A DNA stretch of 50,928 nucleotides. Origin: Streptomyces huasconensis. GTDB lineage: Bacteria > Actinomycetota > Actinomycetes > Streptomycetales > Streptomycetaceae. The translations under genes were made by a program, and so were the position numbers. Shown here one piece after another: positions 48,251-50,928 of this stretch. Position 1 is the first letter of the stretch. Each line of letters opens with the position of its first letter. The notes under the pieces are model-generated. The model was not told where the DNA came from. It saw only the letters and a list, made by a program, of their open reading frames with translations, and made no database searches. The stretch lies in contig RBWT01000035.1 of the NCBI GenBank assembly GCA_004010275.1, positions 1 through 50,928 on the forward strand. The letters run 5' to 3'.

Positions 48251-48309
48251 ACTGGTGTCCGGTAATGGGTGCTGCCCGAAAGCCCGCCCCCGACCGAAAG
48301 GGACCCGCC

Positions 48310-49282
48310 ATGCCCGTCCCCCACCAGCCCCCGCCGCCCACCCCCGCGATCACCGCCACCGGGCTGCGCAAGTCCTTCGGCGAGAAGAGCCGTGCTCGAC
48401 GGCATCGACCTGCACATCCCCAAGGGGTCGGTCTTCTCCCTGCTCGGCCCGAACGGCGCCGGCAAGACGACCGCCGTGCAAATCCTCTCCACCCTGGTCA
48501 CGCCGGACGCGGGCGAGGTGCGCGTCGCGGGCCACGACCTGGTCCGCGAACCCGAGGCGGTCCGCGCCGCGATCGGCGTCACCGGCCAGTTCTCGGCCGT
48601 CGACAACCTGCTGACCGGCGAGGAGAACCTGCTCCTGATGGCGGAGCTGTACGGATACCGCCGCCGCCAGGCGAGGAGCCTCGCCGCCGGCCTCATCGAG
48701 CGGTTCGACCTCGTGGAGGCGGCGAGGAGGCCCGCCTCGACGTACTCGGGAGGCATGCGCCGCCGCCTCGACATCGCGATGACCCTGGTCGGCGGCCCGG
48801 ACGTCATCTTCCTCGACGAGCCGACCACCGGCCTCGATCCGCGCAGCCGCCACGGCATGTGGGAGATCGTCCGCGAACTCGTCGGCGACGGCGTCACCGT
48901 CTTCCTGACGACGCAGTACCTGGAAGAGGCCGACCAGCTCGCCGACCGCATCGCGGTGCTGAACGGCGGCAAGCTCGTCGCCGAGGGCACTCCCGCCGAA
49001 CTCAAGCGCCTCGTCCCCGGCGGCCACGTCGTCCTGCGGTTCGCCGACGCGGCCGGTCTGGACCGCGCCGCCCGCGCCCTCGGCATCGGCACCGCCGACA
49101 GCGAGGCCCTCACCCTCCAGGTCCCCGGCGACGGCAGCGTGCGGTCCGTGAAGGCCCTGCTCGACTGGGTCGAGGCCACGGAGGCCGAGGTGGAGGGCCT
49201 CGCCATCGACACCCCCGACCTGGACGACGTCTTCTTCGCCGTGACCGGCCGCCCCGACAACGAGAAAGCGACGACCCGATGA
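48310..49282 (+). CDS. ABC exporter ATP-binding protein, DrrA type, 5' frameshift
   Basis: ATPase that powers the ABC-2 permease encoded next. It starts MPVPHQPPPPTPAITATGLR at 48310; after SFGEK one extra A at about 48388 shifts the frame, which resumes AVLDGIDLHIPKGSVFSLLG. The Walker A motif is GPNGAGKTT, the Q-loop GQFSAVDNLLTGEENL, the signature YSGGMRRRLD and Walker B DVIFLDEPTTGLDP. TTQYLEEADQ carries Gln in place of the H-loop His, which is usual in the daunorubicin-resistance DrrA group. About 323 residues. Its stop overlaps the permease start (ATGA), so the two are coupled. Confidence 0.9.
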
Positions 49283-50124
49283 GCGCCTCCACCGCCCCCA
49301 CGTCCACCACGCCCCCGGCGGCCGTCACCCGCTCACGCCCGGCCGCCCCGTCCGCACCGCGCACCTCGCTGACCATGCTGCGCCGCAACCTCCGGCACGC
49401 CCGCCGCTACCCGGCCATGACGATCAGCCTGGTGAGCATGCCCATCGCCATGCTGCTGCTCTTCAACTACGTCTTCGGCGGCACGATGTCGGCCGGCATG
49501 GGCGGCCAGGGCTCCGGCGACTACATCAAGTACCTCGTCCCCGGCATCCTGCTGATGGCCGTCGGCTCGGGCGTCCTGCCCACCACGGTCGGCGTCTGCA
49601 CCGACATGACCGAGGGCATCGTGACCCGCTTCCGGACGATGCCGATCAACGGCTCCTCGATCCTCACCGGACGCGCTGTCGGCGCCGTCATCCAGACGCT
49701 GCTCAGCATCGTCCTCGTGATGGGCGTCGCCTTCCTCGCCGGCTTCCGCTCCGGCGCGGAGCCCGTCGAGTGGCTCGCCGCGGCCGGTCTGCTCGCCCTC
49801 ATGTGCACGGCCCTCACCTGGCTCGCCGTCGCGCTCGGCCAGCTGGTCAAGGCACCCGATGCGGCCAGCAGCGTCGCCCTGCCCTTCTCCTTCCTGCTGC
49901 CGTTCCTCAGCAGCGCCTTCGTGCCGCTCGACTCCATGCCGGACTGGCTGCGCCACTTCGCCGAGTGGCAGCCGTACACCGCCTTCATCGAGACCCTGCG
50001 CGGCCTGCTCCTCGGCGACGAGATCGGCCGGTACGGGCCGCTGGCGGTCGGCTGGGGCGTGCTGATCGCCGTGGGCGGGTTCGTCTGGGCGCGGTCCCTG
50101 TTCCGCCGCGACGCCACCCGCTGA
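49279..50124 (+). CDS. ABC-2 type exporter permease
   Basis: 281 residues with six hydrophobic segments of the ABC-2 transporter fold. An amphipathic N-terminal part (LTMLRRNLRHARRYPAM) precedes the first membrane helix. PGILLMAVGSG, MTEGIVTRFRTMPI and FVPLDSMPDWLRHFAEWQP are characteristic of DrrB-type permeases. It is translationally coupled to the ATPase. Substrate unknown: multidrug or endogenous lipid/metabolite export is plausible. Confidence 0.92.
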   Translation: MSASTAPTSTTPPAAVTRSRPAAPSAPRTSLTMLRRNLRHARRYPAMTISLVSMPIAMLLLFNYVFGGTMSAGMGGQGSGDYIKYLVPGILLMAVGSGVLPTTVGVCTDMTEGIVTRFRTMPINGSSILTGRAVGAVIQTLLSIVLVMGVAFLAGFRSGAEPVEWLAAAGLLALMCTALTWLAVALGQLVKAPDAASSVALPFSFLLPFLSSAFVPLDSMPDWLRHFAEWQPYTAFIETLRGLLLGDEIGRYGPLAVGWGVLIAVGGFVWARSLFRRDATR

Positions 50125-50426
50125 GCCCACGCGGCTTGTCGGCCCCCGCCAACTCGGCCTCCCGGTGGGCCGCGCGGCGGGCCGATCGCTACGGTGCGGG
50201 AACGGTGTGCGCCCGCGGCCACTGTGAGCCGTCTCTCAGCGGACCGGAACGGCTCAGCGACCGCCGGACGGGCCGCGTTTGTGGAAACCCTACAGAGGGC
50301 GGGGCCGTGAACAGTCACTTATTCAGCAACCTGACTCCCTTCTGTCCGGGGGTGCCAGGAAAACGGCCCGGAGACTGTACGGAGTCGACGGTTCGTTTAA
50401 CCGTGGGCGCTCCGTAAGGTCGCTAC
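50125..50426 (+). promoter_or_regulatory. Upstream region of the acyl-CoA carboxylase gene
   Basis: About 300 bases without a convincing gene. A short ORF from GTG 50307 to 50417 (VNSHLFSNLTPFCPG..., 36 residues) ends nine bases before the carboxylase start and could be a leader peptide or chance. The stretch CACTTATTCAGC near 50325 is AT-richer and may hold the promoter. Confidence 0.3.
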
Positions 50427-50928
50427 ATGACCGTTTTGGACGAGACCGCCTCCTCCGGGGGCGAGCCCACCGACGCGCGTGGACGCGTGGCCGAACTGCA
50501 CGAAATCCGTGCCGAGGCGCTGCGCGGACCCAGCGAGAAGGCGACCGAGGCGCAGCACGCCAAGGGCAAGCTGACCGCACGGGAGCGGATCGAGCTGCTC
50601 CTCGACCCGGGCTCGTTCAACGAGGTCGAGCAGTTGCGCAGGCACCGCGCCACGGGCTTCGGCCTGGAGGCCAAGAAGCCGTACACCGACGGTGTCATCA
50701 CCGGCTGGGGCACGGTCGAGGGCCGGACGGTCTTCGTCTACGCGCACGACTTCCGCATCTTCGGCGGCGCGCTGGGCGAGGCGCACGCCACGAAGATCCA
50801 CAAGATCATGGACATGGCCATCGCGGCCGGTGCCCCGCTGGTCTCCCTGAACGACGGCGCGGGCGCCCGTATCCAGGAGGGCGTCAGCGCGCTCGCCGGG
50901 TACGGCGGCATCTTCCAGCGCAACACCA
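50427..50928 (+). CDS. Acyl-CoA carboxylase beta (carboxyltransferase) subunit, partial
   Basis: The first 167 residues; the gene runs past the window end. The beta subunit transfers carboxyl from biotin to acetyl- or propionyl-CoA, giving malonyl- or methylmalonyl-CoA for fatty acid and polyketide synthesis. It starts MTVLDETASSGGEPTDARG and shows KLTARERIELLLDPGSFNE, YTDGVITGWGTVEGR, FVYAHDFRIFGGALGEAHA and LNDGAGARIQEGV, all typical of the PccB/AccB type of Streptomyces. Synteny with S. coelicolor suggests the AccB-type paralogue paired with a small AccE subunit, which would lie outside this window. Confidence 0.92.
   Translation, partial: MTVLDETASSGGEPTDARGRVAELHEIRAEALRGPSEKATEAQHAKGKLTARERIELLLDPGSFNEVEQLRRHRATGFGLEAKKPYTDGVITGWGTVEGRTVFVYAHDFRIFGGALGEAHATKIHKIMDMAIAAGAPLVSLNDGAGARIQEGVSALAGYGGIFQRNT

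Overview
The window is very GC-rich DNA with strong third-position G/C bias. Its gene order (GGDEF/EAL gene, ilvB-ilvN-ilvC, serA, proline catabolism, leuB, ilvE, urease, agmatine deiminase, cimA, acyl-CoA carboxylase) is typical of the conserved core of a Streptomyces chromosome. Other Streptomyces traits are TAT-exported enzymes, class A beta-lactamase, TetR regulators, dispersed intergenic repeats and a rare TTA codon in an accessory gene. I see no rRNA, tRNA, CRISPR array or transposase.

Layout. 1-2120: aldo/keto reductase and a D-2-hydroxyacid dehydrogenase. 2505-5599: membrane diguanylate cyclase with a degenerate EAL domain. 5633-11172: attenuator-controlled ilvBNC, then serA. 11169-13480: MFS exporter with a divergent TetR regulator. 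13554-17987: small secreted protein, PucR-type regulator and divergent proline dehydrogenase / P5C dehydrogenase genes. 18079-22331: beta-lactamase, nitroreductase, LysR remnant, a 45-residue protein and a TAT metallophosphatase. 22460-24855: leuB and ilvE. 25090-28262: TetR with divergent oxidoreductase, and an NCS1 permease. 28418-31987: divergent urease (ureAB, ureC) and agmatine deiminase. About 31,990-40,420: accessory island of small, hypothetical and regulatory genes. 40453-43257: TetR and attenuator-controlled citramalate synthase. 43372-50928: membrane protein, hydrolase, YceI protein, a ribbon-helix-helix / DUF4097 / ABC-2 exporter cluster and the start of an acyl-CoA carboxylase beta gene.

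Branched-chain amino acid synthesis is spread over three loci (ilvBNC, leuB/ilvE, cimA). Two of them have leader peptides carrying rare branched-chain codons followed by a terminator. The urease genes conserve all nickel-binding residues but lack the flap cysteine, have no accessory genes here, and lie next to agmatine deiminase.

The island seems to sit in the 3' end of the agmatine deiminase gene, because a degenerate copy of that 3' end recurs at 40396-40425 just before the next chromosomal gene. It carries a TPR-type regulator with a palindromic operator, a NUDIX hydrolase, cysteine-rich proteins, a secreted beta-rich protein and a lipoprotein, but no recognisable recombinase.

Many well-conserved genes are broken by single-base indels, often one missing base in a G or C run. 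This is more likely a sequencing or assembly artefact than real gene decay, so those genes are described as probably intact in the organism.
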